A stretch of DNA of 64,000 bases from Thuidium tamariscinum (GCA_947034885.2 OX344755.2:6822501-6886500); one strand, 5' to 3'; shown: positions 1 to 13,061, numbered from the stretch's first letter. Translations and numbers: made by a program. Notes: generated by a model not told the origin, from the letters alone.

Positions 1-827
1 GTCCCGTTACCCACGCTCAACTGTTCGAAGTTCCGCTTCTGGATCCCAAGATCTGCATACACTTGCTTCACTTTGTGGGTCACCCATTTCCTCTTCTCCT
101 CGCCTGCGAGCCGTCGCTCTTGCTCATTCATCGGCGGAATGAAGAACTTGAATTGACCATGGTCGTCAAGCTGCACATAGTCTTGGTCCTTGTCGTAATA
201 GAAGCGGGCTATTTGAAACACAATCTTGGCCTCATCGGGAGTGCGGTACTCACCGAGAGAAAGGCGATTGAATTTTCTCGTGGTGCCGTCATGGACTTTC
301 TCTCTCGGTGGGATAAGTCTGGGCTCATACTTGTACCCTACGATGGTGCCGGATGATTTGTCCTTAACCGGTCTGGCGTATACACCCTCAGGGACGCTTG
401 CATGCACGAGTTGCACACCAGTTGTTGTATCCGGAGGTGGAGCTTTGCGCTTGCTGGTGCCGGATGATTTGTGCTTGACGGTTCTAGCGAACTCGACCTT
501 GAGGTCGCTTGCATCCGCGAGTTGCACACCAGTTGTTATATCCGGAGGTGGAGCTTTGCGCTTGCTGGTGTCAGATGATTTGTCATCGACGGCTCTGGCA
601 CACACGCCCTTGAGGTCGCTTGCATCCACGAGTTGCACACCAGTTGTTGTATCCGGAGGTGGAGCTGTGCTGTTGAGGATGTAGCCACACCGTGTGAACG
701 AGATCCGCACATCAACGTAAAAATACTCACTTGAGCGATACAATGGTGGTCTACGGGACCCTCGGCAGTATAGGCAAAATTCCTTGCCACAATGGGCGTA
801 GAAGCCGCCACATACGGGCACTCCCAT
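1..827 (-). CDS. Partial gene: Cys-rich N-terminus, three 37-aa repeats, AP2/ERF-like region
   Basis: The frame is open from an ATG whose first base is 827 (an in-frame TAG lies three codons upstream) to the left edge, 275 codons, so the C-terminus is missing. Residues 6-21 carry four cysteines (C6, C13, C18, C21) that could bind zinc. Three tandem copies of a 37-residue unit follow, each with a KAPPPD-TTGVQL core and ending near KSS; the DNA period is exactly 111 bp. After them comes a stretch containing LSLGEYRTPDEAKIVFQIAR, which resembles the second half of an AP2/ERF DNA-binding domain (a glycine, an aromatic, then a TxxEA-like helix). If that is right, the product may be a nuclear regulator, but the AP2 assignment is an inference from a short match. 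A donor-like GTGAGT inside the first 50 codons leaves open a different exon structure. Confidence 0.55.
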   Translation of the reverse strand, partial: MGVPVCGGFYAHCGKEFCLYCRGSRRPPLYRSSEYFYVDVRISFTRCGYILNSTAPPPDTTTGVQLVDASDLKGVCARAVDDKSSDTSKRKAPPPDITTGVQLADASDLKVEFARTVKHKSSGTSKRKAPPPDTTTGVQLVHASVPEGVYARPVKDKSSGTIVGYKYEPRLIPPREKVHDGTTRKFNRLSLGEYRTPDEAKIVFQIARFYYDKDQDYVQLDDHGQFKFFIPPMNEQERRLAGEEKRKWVTHKVKQVYADLGIQKRNFEQLSVGNG

Positions 828-1349
828 GGTACTCTACTTCGTCAAACTAGGCTTCCCCGCACGAACTTCGGCACCCACATGTCAACAATACCTTCCCGCA
901 GAAACGGCAGAGCAAGGCGTACCTCTTACACCATCATGAACTCCAACGAACCTTAAAAAAATTGCCGCGTAATTCAAGACGAACTAACAGCACAGAAGCT
1001 GAGTCTGTCAATATCTTGCTCTCAAGCTGATGAATTGGGTGAGAACACATGAATCCAGAGACACAATAAGCACCGATGACCAGTCCAACAATTATACGTA
1101 TGAAATTCTAAACTTCCATCTTCCTCGGACAACTGATTCTCCTGCGTTGCTTCTCGCACCCTAACGCTGGCACAATCCGCTATCAAGGGAAAAAAAGGCA
1201 TTGAAGGGCGATGGCGATTTTCTAGAAGAGCACTCTCAAACACCCATCAAGCAATTGGAACGAGAATAAAACTAAGCTTCAACAATGAGTGCGTAGTTCA
1301 CGAATTTGCTCAATTGATATACGCAGGGAGTCGGGGACTACCAGAGTGC
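828..1349. other. Upstream region of the partial minus-strand gene
   Basis: No supported gene. GC is higher than in the spacer to the right, as expected for a leader or promoter of the minus-strand gene. I could not place a TATA box. Confidence 0.4.
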
Positions 1350-1537
1350 AGCGTGTAGGGGGGATGTAAAGGAGCGGGTGGGGGGAGGAAAGAAGCGGGT
1401 TGGGGGAGGAAAGGAACGGGTAGGGGGAGGAAAGGAGTGGGTGTAGGGGGATGCAGAAGAGCAGCTGGGAATGGAGCGGGTGGGGAGAGGAAAGGAGCGG
1501 GTGGGGGGATGCAGAAGAGCAGCCGGGAATGGAGCGG
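1350..1537. repeat. G-rich minisatellite
   Basis: Imperfect copies of a unit of about 22 bp (GGAGCGGGTGGGGGGAGGAA) follow one another, and a longer variant containing GATGCAGAAGAGCAGC occurs twice. Runs of four to six G on the plus strand recur at short spacing, so G-quadruplex folding is possible. Open frames across it come from the low-complexity sequence and are not genes. Confidence 0.8.
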
Positions 1538-1539
1538 CC

Positions 1540-1745
1540 TAGTCAAAGTAGGAAAACAATATTCACCCTTAAATGATGTTTTGCATCGGATGAATGACAA
1601 AGAATCTTTTCTTGTAGGACAAAAGTTCAACTATTCATCCTTGGTATTAGAGGTGGAAAGGGGATGTTTTAGTATACTTTGATTTCCAGTGAGTATATTG
1701 TTAGTAATGTCACATGGTATGAAAATGCTTGTCATTCAAGGGTTA
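1540..1745 (+). mobile_element. TTAACCC-family MITE, left-truncated copy
   Basis: This stretch matches the neighbouring element at 1743-1972 in order: a GAATGACAA block, CTATTCATCC, a GGTGGAAA block, and a right end AAGGGTTAA. Its left end is missing where it meets the minisatellite. The two copies share the junction AAGGGTTAACCC. Confidence 0.55.
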
Positions 1746-1972
1746 ACCCATAAACATAGACATGGACATTTGGCGTCCAATGAATGACAAGTGAGTTTCC
1801 TGTACATAATGAAAATACAACTATTCATCCCCGGTTATAGGGGTGGAAAAGAGAAATCTTCTCTAATGCTTTGACTTGCAATGAGTGGTTTCCAAATTTG
1901 ATATACCAATGCTTTATACGGTATCAAAATGCATCAGTTTCCATGGTCACCCATCCGTCCTTTAAGGGTTAA
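1743..1972 (+). mobile_element. TTAACCC-family MITE, about 230 bp
   Basis: It begins TTAACCC and ends GGGTTAA. The internal order GAATGACAA ... CTATTCATCC ... AATGAG recurs at 22444-22665 (inverted), 27798-28023 and 61058-61288 at nearly the same length, which identifies a dispersed non-autonomous family. No coding capacity. Confidence 0.6.
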
Positions 1973-2083
1973 ATGTCCAAAGCCTTTTTTGAGGCCAAGA
2001 TGAACTGATGCAACATTGTTCATCTCACTTTACACTTCTCCTTCAAGAAGATATAGTCCCTCCCTAGATGCCGAAAAGGAATT

Positions 2084-2226
2084 TAATAAGAATAGCCCCA
2101 AAGTTGCACTATGAAACAATGTTGTAAACATTTTGTACCATTGATCTCCTTTGTCAAAAGGTGATCAATGGTGCAAAACATTGACATTGTTGCTTGAGAG
2201 AGCAACTATGGGGTTGCTCTTATAAT
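2084..2226. mobile_element. Foldback element (about 140 bp)
   Basis: The left half (TAAGAATAGCCCCAAAGTTGC ... ACCATTGATCTCCTTTG) is the imperfect reverse complement of the right half (CAAAAGGTGATCAATGGT ... GGGGTTGCTCTTA), leaving almost no loop. This is the structure of a foldback MITE. Arms differ by small insertions. Confidence 0.6.
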
Positions 2227-4195
2227 ATAGATAATGCTATTGATGAAATGAAATTGTAGCCAAATTGGGTCATGCATAGAAGATTGTAAATGGCAATGGT
2301 ACTATGAATTTAGAAGTTTTAAGGTTGGAAAGCTCGCCCTTTGTGTAGAATGAAAAGAGACCTTTAAACATTAGAAAACAATATTATGGCCCCTTTAGCT
2401 TGTTCTTAAGGAAAACATTGAAATTTTATTATTTTTCATATGTTAAGACTTGCAAATTTTGAATTCATATTTGCAATCAAAGGGCTTCAATAAAATTTGG
2501 AAGGCATTAGAAATAATAAAAAAGAATTTCAAGCACCTTCATTCCTATACAAGGTCTATGAAGTAGTTCATTTTCTTTTGCCATCAAAAGAACTTCTTGA
2601 TGGTAGATAGTCAAAAGATAGATTGATGTTTGACTCAATGGAATTTTCAATGAATTTTTGGATTTCTAGCAAACTACCTTTAAATATATTTATAGATTTA
2701 GTTGTCCAGTCCTAGCTAGAAATAGAAAAAATTTGGCATTTTTGTAAAAATTTATTCAAATCAAACTTGCAATCAAAGTAAAGATCCTTGTAGTTCTTAG
2801 ACTATATTTTAACCAAAAATGCTCCAAAAGTGCCATTTCTAATGTAAGTACCAAATTTTAGAAAAACAACATTTTCAGACACATGAAATAGTAGGATCTT
2901 GTAGTACACTAGCAGGTTTGAAAAGATGTGGAAAAAAATTCAAAAACTCCTATCATTTGGATTATAAGATATATTAGCATTTGTATTGACCAAAATCCTA
3001 TTTTTGGACTTTTGATAAAGTAGAAAGCTGTATTTCACAAGCTCACATTTGTATGAAAAAATGTCTATGTTGTTGGTGCTTTTTAGAATTCATTATTCAA
3101 GTCAAATTGGCTACATGCATGTTTGAAAATTTTCAAATCATTTTGAACTATACAACATATAGAAAAAAAATAGTAAGTAGAAATAAATATGGAATGATTC
3201 AAAATACTAACTGTTAAGAATTGATTTATGAAATTGAAATATGTCAAACACATGGCTCTAATGTTGTAATAAACCATTTGCATCCAAAATTGTTGTCAAT
3301 TTTCAAAATATTGAGAATTGAGATAAATAATGGACTTCAAAGTTTATTTTAGAGTATAGAATGCATAACTATTAGAAACTAAAACTCCTCATAATTTTTG
3401 ACTCATTGATTAAACTGGAATGATTCAAATAGTAGGATCATGTAGTACAATAGTGATTTTCTACGATATATATATAATGGAAAATCAACTTCAAATATTA
3501 TTGTTAAAGAAAGTTTTTTTTAAGATTTGCCCAAATGAAAAAACAACATATCATGTAATAACTTTTTAACTATATAGACATTTGTTATGAAAATGGTTGG
3601 GCCTTAAAGATATTCTTTGTCCACATGGTCTCTGAAAATTTCAAAAAAGAATAATAAAATTTCTAGTCAATCATACATACCTACCTCAAATTCCAATATT
3701 GCCAGAAAAGGCAATTTGGGCCTTTAGGGGTTAATCTTGGAAGGACAAGGCAGTTATCCAAGAAATATCAAATTTTTAGGTGGAATTGGTGAATACTTTA
3801 TTTTTTCAATTTCCTTGACAATCATTCATCAAACACTATCTAGTCATTGCTATCCTTACTGGGTTCAATAGACTTTAATGGTTTGAAATAACTTACCACT
3901 ATTTTGTTTGTAAGTTTTAATTCTTGTCCAATTGCACAAACCTTGTAAGCAAAGATTTTATTGAAATTTAATTGAGGCTCTATATTAACAAACTACTTGA
4001 CTTACAGACATATAAAGAACTTACATATCTTACTCAAAAAGTAAACATTGAGCTAATATTGATTGACAAGGGACAATTTTACAATAATTTTGGTTGTCAA
4101 AATGAAAAATCTTTATTAAGTTATTGATTAAGACAATCAACAACTTCCTCAAAAACAATTGTAAAAGGACAACCAAAATGTGAAATGATAGTCCA
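2227..4195. other. AT-rich spacer, no gene seen
   Basis: About 2 kb of AT-rich DNA with stops in all frames at short intervals. I see no gene, RNA or clear repeat structure. Confidence 0.6.
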
Positions 4196-4917
4196 GGGTG
4201 ATTGCAAGAAACACCTGCCGATTTTGTTGCGTTTGGCTGATTTTTTCGGGAGTACTTTAAAATTAGAAAATTAATTTAAAAAAAATATGAAAAATATGAA
4301 TAGTGTATATACCTCTAAGATGAAGGTTTTCACCGAAGGAAATGGATAGAAAAATTCTCTGAGTAGGAGAACTTGAAAAGTGCCAAACCTCTAGAAAATA
4401 CATACCTTCATGTTTTAATTAGGGAAAAATAGTAAAAATAGATATTTTCAAAAAATAAAAAGTGGCCATTTTCAACAACTTTATGGAGATGCTCATTCAC
4501 AAAAAAAACCACCAAAATAATATTTTATGTGTTTCAAAATACAAGCAGAAGGGAGCTCACTTTGTAGACCTCTACACCACATAAAATTAATTATTTTTAA
4601 AAACCCTTCCCTGGAAAGCTAGAAGTCTATTAGAAGACCATCTCATCCAAATTTCATCTTAAAATCATTAAAAAAAGGTACTCCATAGTACTAGAAACCC
4701 CTAAACTGCCAAGTGTGACATCCAATCGGGGTCAATCTTTGGATAGTAAAATATTTTTGAAAATTATGAAAAAATTATGGAAGGTTTATGATAGTTATGA
4801 GTACCTTCCCTACAAATCTTGAGTCAATCGGAGCCAAAACACAAAAGTTATGGCCAAAAAACAGATCAGCACACGTAGTGTGACACAAAATAGGACAAGT
4901 GTTTCTTGCAATCACCC
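4196..4917. mobile_element. GGGTGATTGC-family TIR element, copy 1 (722 bp)
   Basis: The ends are inverted: GGGTGATTGCAAGAAACAC at the left and its reverse complement at the right. The flanks carry TCCA on both sides, a possible 4-bp target duplication. A second copy lies at 33819-34560 and shares internal blocks such as CGGGAGTACTTTA. No transposase frame; non-autonomous. The superfamily is not clear from these ends. Confidence 0.7.
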
Positions 4918-6343
4918 TCCACAAACTACTTATTTTTTTGCCACAATCATCACTAGCCAAGTGCAACACCTATATTTGTAGCAAAAAAACAACAAGAAAT
5001 TGATGATACATAATGTAGATACACTTAGACGATGAGAGCCTTCAAGAGCCTAGTGTCAATTATCTACATGCAATCAACTTTAAAGTTTTGTAACTATTCA
5101 TATGGTGCCCAAATAATGAATGCTAATAAAAGTGCATTAAAATCCTATTTCACTTGCCAATAAAATTCAATAAAATTGCTTTCTGTCAAATAACAATAAC
5201 CCTATATGCAAACATGATCATATTTTTAAGTGTAGTTAAGGTAAACTAGCCTTTGAAGAGCAAAAACCTTATGATACACACCTAGGAATGATCCATTGTT
5301 AATAGTCTTGCAACAACTCATAACAAAAAAATTCAATAAATGAGATTTGTGCTACATTGGGTTGAGTTAGTGGCCACACTTGATGTCTTGAATGATGGTG
5401 ATGGAATGATTAGTGACAACAATAAGAACTTCCACCTTTGTAGTGTAAATTCATCATAGGAAGTGGCTTTTTTAGACCTTTATGATGTAGCCAAGGCTTT
5501 CTTTTCATTTTTTTATGAAGTGCCAAAGTTTTGATATAAATTTTTATAGTGGTGCTCCAAATTTCAACATTCATCTACATATTGGATAGAAAATATCACA
5601 TTCATACATATCACATGTCTATAATTATATTTTCATTCACAATTTGGCAATTTCATCCAAGATTTTTTTTATAGTTTGAAGTTTTTTGGCCATAAACCTC
5701 ACAATTTTATGCCATTTTTTAGCCAGATTATTTTTTTCTAGTGCAATCTGGCAATAAGACAAAAAAAAGCCTTGAATGTAGCCCTATCATAAAATATTGT
5801 GACTACATTAGGTGAACAAGGTAACCATTACAAATACACGTTTTGTTGGTTGCGGGCCAAAAAAACACTCATTTCACCAAATTGGGTACCACACTTCTAA
5901 AATTCACAACAAACTCATACTTTCATGGAAAAAAAATTATAACATCAAATGCTCTTCCCATTTCTCACATTTCTGTATGAAAATTGAAAATTTTCAACAA
6001 TTCCCACAGGACAAACCAGTCATTCTGCCCTTCCCAGGCTGGTTTACCCAGAGAGTGTGCTGATTGCAACTGCAAGAGCTCTCAATTATACACTTGTCCT
6101 AGTTTCTGCACCCCGAATCCTTCAAAGTGCAAGCACGCAACGATCTGGAACCCCAAACTCCCAGCTCTTTTTGCATGAAAAGAACAGGTGCCCAAAAGAT
6201 GTTCCAAAGCAAAGATCTGAGAAACATTGCCTGAGCTTCCCACGTCCTCCATCTCAACACCCCATCTCAACAAAGGAGGAATTCCAAATAGCAAAAGGAA
6301 TCCAATGCAAAGCTTCCCCAAGCATCTTCCCAATATATAACAA
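4918..6343. other. Spacer and upstream region of the hydrolase gene
   Basis: AT-rich to about 6000, then GC-richer over the last 300 bp as in a plant leader. ATATATAA lies only 5 bp before the start codon, too close to act as its TATA box. No other gene seen. Confidence 0.5.
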
Positions 6344-9300
6344 ATGGCACTCCAAACTTCCTTCATCCCATTACGCCACTTGGCCCCTTCTCTCTCCCTC
6401 TTCCGATCTTCATCTTCACCTTCTTACTCCCCGAAACTGAAGCGTTTCACTCGCAAAGCTCCATTTTGTCGTCCTCTATCGTTGCCCCTGCTTGCGCACA
6501 ATCCCATCGCAGGTAAACGCCAGCTACATGGAACACCAGGTCTTGTTGCTTTGTTCTGAGAGCTCGGATTGGTACCCGAGAGATTGTGTTTTGATGAATG
6601 GAGGGTTGGGTGGGTGGGTGAGTGGGTGGGTGAGTGGGAAGGGAGTTGGGGTTTAGGTGATTTCGTCTTTAGGGTTGAAGGGTCTTGAGTTTGGTGTTGA
6701 TTTTAGTCGTTTGGGTTTTTTACGAAGGGATAGGTCTTACCATGTTGCACACTTGCATGATTCAGGAAATTTTCGGTGTTCGAAGGTGTTGTTTTCAGTT
6801 TCGGAAGCTTATCTTCGTGCTTTGTAAATCGTGCTTGGGAGTTTTGCTTTGTGAATCGTGCTGTGTGATTGGAGAGTGGTCTTCGTGTTGGCCAGTAGTG
6901 GAGACTTGTCTTTCTGTAATTTGATTATTGAGAGAAGATGGGGTTTCAAATTTGCGTAGCTACCTCTTTGGTGATCACTTAACGTTGAATAATTGGCCTG
7001 GTGAAGTACTCTAAAAGTGAGATTGTGGCGCTCGTTCTTGCAGAGACTTGGAAAGGCGAGAAGAAGTATTCGACCGAGATGGCTTTGATTCTGGAGAAGT
7101 TTCAAATTCAGCGAAACGGCGATGCCAAAGATGTGAGAATTTGCACTTGGGAGTGTGGATTGCACTTGGTAGCTTTGGGATTGCAGCTCTGGGGACTGTA
7201 CCCTCTCAAATGGGCACCTCGATTACAATCTCTCGAGAGTCGAGACACTCTGCGTCTGCTGAGCAGCAATTTATTCTAGTTGTGTGCCTTGGGGTTTTTG
7301 GAACTGCTCCTTGAAAATTCAGTACAAGGTGCTTGCTCTGTATGTGGAAGATTTTGGATTAAGATGGTAAAATGGTAATTGTTGGTGTTCGCAGGTTTTT
7401 GACATCTATGTGGTTGGAGAAGAGAAGGCCCCTGGAGTTGTGGTGGTACAGGAATGGTGGGGCGTGGATTTTGAAATTAAGAACCACGCGATAACCATTG
7501 CCCAGAAGGGATACCGGGCGCTTGTTCCCGAGTAAGTTTTACTGCTGTCCATCATCCATTGAAAATGGTGTGCATTTTGTATCCTCGTCTGAATGAGTTT
7601 TATGGACAGAAAATTTTAGAGGTCCGTTTTCTTCTTTTGTTTATTTTATCCCCTGTTAGACCTAAGTTTAGCTCAAGTTGTGCCTCGTGGTTTTTGCTAG
7701 CAGTTTTGAGTGGTCATATAGGGACTCTTCGTTGTCCAATTTTGTTTAATTCCTTCACTGATTTTGGTGATGTGACGTTTCATCATCTTTGAGTTTCTTT
7801 TTCGCACAATATGATCAATCAAACTGATCTTCTTATAACGATGAATCCTTGGTTCTTGTAAAGGTAAAGATGTATAAACTTTGTGCAATGTTTAGAGGGC
7901 CTTTCTTAGACTTTTTATTTTTCTTAAGAGAAGCATGTGCTTGCTGGGTCAGCTGATCATGCTGGCAGATTAAATTGGTAAGGACTATAACCTGGGAGGA
8001 TAACACAAAACGGAATTTTTACATTGACCTAACTCATGTTTTTCGCATTGATTTGTCAGTTTGTACCGTGGTAAGCTTGGTTTAGATGCGGCTGAGGCTC
8101 AACACCTGATGAATGGTCTGGACTGGCCTGGAGCTGTTGCTGACATTGCTGCTTCCGCCAAGTGGTTGAAGAAAAATGGCTCCCCGAAGGTAGAGCTTGC
8201 CTCAAAGCAGTTGACCATACCGATTTCCGTTGAAAGTTGGAAATGCGCACCGATCCTAATTCGTTTCTAGTAACTGTAACCTAGATGTACACTGCATGTT
8301 AACCTCTTTGTAATTCCTGCCTTATCAATCTTCTTCCAGTTGGGGTTTCAACATATGTAAATCATTGTCTATTAAGTTTCTCAATTTTCAGTACTCATCG
8401 TCAGTGGAGATATAATCTTTTGAGAGTTGAATAGAGTATGTCGAGGTTTCTTTTGACCTTTTTATTCAGTTATTAGATTTCGTTGAAAGTGCCAGTTATC
8501 CAGTTATTAGATTCGGCGTAAATCTTTTTCAAGTGTGTTCTGCACCAGAATGACTATCAAAGATACTGGGAATAGAGTTTGCCAATCCCGTCGGGCTTTA
8601 CTTACGATGTGAGAAGCACGATGGATTTAATATCGAAGCTTGTATTAGTGAAATGGAATATTAAAACAGAATAAATGTTCGTGGCTTTGTTCACTTTCAA
8701 CAAAGTAAGAAACTTTTTCTTCAGTTCTTAGGAAACGTCTGAGACTTATTTTGTTCGCAGGTTGGAGTAACGGGTTTCTGCATGGGTGGAGCGTTAACCA
8801 TTGCAAGTGCAGTACGCATTCCAGAAGTTGACGCCGCTGTAGCCTTTTACGGCATCCCACCTCCACAGCTTGCAGATCCCACCCAGGCCAAAGCTCCAGT
8901 GCAAGCTCACTTCGGCCAAAATGATTCCCACAAAGGGTTCTCGGATGTCGAGGTAAATGCCACCCTCACGACTTTTGGCTATTTTCAAACTCTTTCGAAT
9001 TCAATCAGCTAAAAATCAATTCTGAAATCACCTCAAAGCTGCATATGAGACTTCGAAATCTCTTCCCTGTCACTGAAAGTAATTTATTAGTATGTAAGAG
9101 TGCGCTTTCGTTGGGAGATCACCCAACAGACCTTACCGGAGAGATCAGTTTGGGTACTACACAATTGCCAAAGATTTTCTTCGTCCAGTTACGAAGCTTT
9201 CTTGTGCGATTGTTCAAATTGGGAGGTTGCAAATTTTTATTGAAGGAGTAGAAGGCGACTCCATTTCCAAGATCATAGGCCATAGACATTTCACTCAAGT

Positions 9301-9645
9301 TACGAATTGAATTCCAACCAAGTGTATTAGAAGAGACGAGTTGCTGTTGGATTGTATACGAGACTGGATTTGCAGGTTTTCAATGGTTTTCGTATCCTTC
9401 AGTTGGTAGTGACGAATTTTTGTGCACATCTGCAGAGTGCGAAGGCCTTGGAGGAGAAGCTGCAGAAGTCCGGGGTTCCAAGCGAAGTGTACATATATCC
9501 CAATGTTGCCCATGCTTTCATGAATGCTTCCCCGGAAGGAGTGGAGCGGAAGAAACAAGTCGGCTTTGGAGAGCATCATCAGGAGGTGGTGGACCTGGCC
9601 TGGTCCCGCGTTGAGGCCTGGTTTGGCAAGTATCTCAAGGTTTGA
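6344..9645 (+). CDS. Plastid-type dienelactone hydrolase family protein (carboxymethylenebutenolidase homologue)
   Basis: Six exons: 6344-6512, 7044-7132, 7395-7531, 8060-8189, 8761-8952, 9436-9645, giving 308 residues; every junction is GT-AG and in phase. The first 56 residues are rich in Ser, Arg and Leu and poor in acidic residues, like a chloroplast transit peptide. The remainder is a complete alpha/beta-hydrolase of the DLH family: QEWWGVD (E106), nucleophile motif GFCMGG (C182), D230 in the FGQND loop and H265 in VAHAFMN, so the Cys-Asp-His triad is intact. The bacterial enzyme opens dienelactones to maleylacetate; the plant substrate is not established. The closest pattern I recall is the Arabidopsis protein encoded at At2g32520. 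Length fits the family plus a targeting sequence. Confidence 0.9.
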
Positions 9646-12600
9646 GGGTACCAGTATCTTCTTTAAAAGGAGGATGTTCGTTTGTGTAGTGGAAAGGTGG
9701 AAGGTGGAAGTTTGGGAAGGAAGGGTGAGTGGATGCTGTTTATTTGGAATTTTGGAGCATCCAGTATGATCGTAATGCAAATACTCTTTTTTGTCTCTTG
9801 GAGGTGTTTGGAGACTCTCATTTGAGCCAATTGTCTTCTACTGCTTTGCAGAAAACTTGTGCTTGCTACATTGGTATGTATGCTTGCATATTTGTGTGGA
9901 GAGTTTTGGTAGACTAGTTCGTGGACGTTTTTCAGTTGAAATTGTATGACGTGTATAGCCTATTATGGATGCCGTGTTGAGTTGGCATCACGGACCTTCA
10001 ACATCTAATGCCCTACCTGAGGATTAGACAAACCGATGAAGTAATTATTGTCAAATCTGACCTCATGTCTATTGGTTTAGGCTGATGTGGACCTTTCAAA
10101 ATTTTATGTGAAAAATTTATTTCCAACATTACTTGAACTTGACCTTCTCATGTATTGTATTTTGAAGATTATTATCCCATGGAATAAATTTAACCTTTAA
10201 GAGTTTGAGAAGTGTATCCCATCCATCATGTCTTGGGCTCATGACATTGTTTATCAATTAGAGAGAGGTTCTTTTACATCCTTGGAAAGGACTTTGCATT
10301 GTGAACAAATTTGTCTTCTTTGGTATAGGCAACTCCAATCTTTGAATTAATCCACAAGTCCCTTCTAGATATTTAGTAAAGCATAATACTACCTAGTATG
10401 GGAAGGACCATTGAAGCAATTCATAAAGTCTTTCTCAAACATCTCGCAAAGAATATTTCCTTTTTGGTATGGGAAGACCATTGCCTAATTTTACAATGTT
10501 ATGCACATTGGATTAGATGGTACAATCACTTTAGATTAAGCCCTAAAGGTTCATACATCCATTTTTGAAAGTAGATGTGTTTTGTTCATCCCTTATTGGA
10601 ATATCCAATATAACCATTTTTGGTATTTGATTTAAACTAAAAGAATGAAATTTGACAAGATTCCTCTCTATCATTTTAAATTTTTTAAAATTATCCAATT
10701 TATGTTACAAAAGTATATCAATGAGTTATGTCAATTTTTAGCAAAGAAAATTGAAAACTTTAATTGTGATATAGTAATAAATTGATAGTTCTACAAGTTC
10801 CATATAGGATTGATAACTGAACAAAATTTAATAGTCTAAAATTAGCTCAAATATACCATTTGGCAATGGATTCAATCCTTTAGAGGTTTATCCTTTAGAG
10901 TTTAGAATAACATAACTACAAAAGATCATATTCTTATTTATTGTTTGAAATGCTTATATTGTTATAAATACATGATAATTATATATCAATCATACAACCA
11001 TATGGAATTGTATATATCTCAAAAATACATCTCCTATAAGAATTTCATCACCATTGTATAGTGCATCTTAAAGATGTAAATGTTTATATAACATATATAT
11101 GAAATGTGAAAAAAAATTGATGGTCATGAACTAAAATCTACAAGATAGCGTTTGATCCTTGCTCTCTTGGAATAAAGCAATTTTGCATACATGGTCCCCT
11201 TATTTTGAATGGAAAATTTAAAGTCAAATCTTTATGCAACTACTTGCATTCTATTTTATCAACTTTTTACCAATGCATTAAAGTTTTTCATCATTTTGTC
11301 TTTGTGTGGTATTATAAAGCTTATAAAGACTTATATTAGGTGTATTAACATTGATTTTTAAAAGATAACATTATGTAATTAACATTGTGTAATTTGTAAG
11401 TGGATGATGATCATTTTGAAGAATTCATTTCAAGAGTTTTATAAAAAGATTGAATACATTCAAGTACATCAAAAAACTAATTTTTGTTTATTAGTGAAGC
11501 TAGCTTGGTCAATTGATGCTTCATAATTTTTGTGCAAGATTTGAATTACTCCAAGCAAAGTTGGATAGAAAAGTAAATAACAATTATTGTGCAAAATATT
11601 ATACATTTTATGTTTGAATTTTTGCTAACCTAAAAAATTTCATGCTTCAAAATCTTCATATCCTCATTCTTTCTTACCAAACTCTATAAGCAACTAAAGT
11701 TTTGAATTGCGTCTATAAATCCCCTTCCTTATGGCCACATTAAGACCATCATTAGGGATTGAATTATATACTAACAAAATGTGACAAGGAATTTTTCTAT
11801 TTTAGTTCTAAAAATCAAATTTTTATTGACAAATGATAATAATTAATGTATAGTTGTTATGGTTGTTATCATGAAAATTGAGTGAAAAATGTACAAATAC
11901 AAAAATGACATACAATATTTTGTGAAATAAGACTACTAAAGATTCCTTGTAAATTTGGAATATAGCAATTCAAAGATTATAGGGAAATTCTTTTTTCAAA
12001 GATGATTATTTTTGTATGGTAAAAAATATCTTCAATAATCTTCACAAAAATTTGCATTTGCCTAATTTTATTTTTGGAATTTTTGAAAATTTGGCACAAA
12101 TATAGAATATGCAAGGACACTACAATAAGGTAGGAAGTCGTAAAAATGCCAAGACTTCAAAAGCATCATTTAGCATAAAGTTACATTTGAAGTTTTGATT
12201 TTACCAATGGAGCATATAACACTTATAGATCCCTAAGTCATTTCAACTTCAATTATTAATAAGCAATCAAAAAAAGATTCAATATATTTCAAGGAGTTAA
12301 GCTTTCCTAAAATTTAGCTTTCTATTGGCCTTCTACTTTGTATGATGGAATTTTTGGTTTGTGCAAAAGAGAAATTTAAATATCCTTCAGAAGATTAGTG
12401 AATAGAAAAATTCCACCTCATTATGCTCTTTTTCTAAAGTCAACACCTACAAATTCTTGCTTAAAATGTATTGCTTCAAATAATGAGAACCTTAGATTGC
12501 TTTTGGATTGCAAATCATCGATACTTTGAGATTCACATTGTATTCATAGAAAGTTCTAAATTACACACAAAAAGAATCTACAATCGTACACTTTTGACTT

Positions 12601-12872
12601 ACAACAAGATCCAATAGAAAATAAGTCAATTTCAAGTTAGAGAGAATGCTCAATCACTTATTCAGATGCAATTATGTGTAGTTATCTTATCCTATATGGT
12701 ACATTATATTGTTGCCACTTGAGGGAAAATTTTAAATCCTTAGGAAGAGCATTTTGGGTGTGTACACTTATAATCACACACTCACTAAACTGTCATCATC
12801 ACTCTATGCACATCTCCAAAATCAATATGTATGTATTTTGAAGAAACAATTTAAGAACATCTACCAAAAAAA
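9646..12872. other. Downstream region and AT-rich spacer
   Basis: The first 300 bp are probably the 3' untranslated region of the hydrolase gene. Beyond, about 2.9 kb of AT-rich DNA has no supported gene. Two near copies of a GTATGGGAAG-ACCATTG block lie about 70 bp apart near 10400-10490. Confidence 0.5.
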
Positions 12873-13061
12873 CTATAATCCTCATAACTTTTGCATATTA
12901 ATATCCAAATGTCATGTTCTTTGGTGTGTTTGAACATCCTTCACTTGTCAACAAGAAAACACAAAAATATGAAAATTTGACCAGTCTAATAATAATATCT
13001 ACACACAGTAATAGTATTTAGACACAGTAGCAAAAAGTGGCGGTTTCAGTGGCACCCACCT
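12873..13061 (+). mobile_element. Diverged right half of an AGGTGGGTACACCC-family MITE
   Basis: The sequence follows 61440-61615 block by block (AACTTTTGCAT, TCCAAATG, TTGGTG, CACTTG, then AAAAAGTGGCG near the end) and stops at CCCACCT followed by TA. The left end is not recognisable. Confidence 0.5.

Noticed and set aside
63..684. Plus-strand frames of 97 and 152 codons
   Set aside because: They mirror the repeat-containing minus-strand gene; the minus frame is open for 275 codons with coherent protein repeats.
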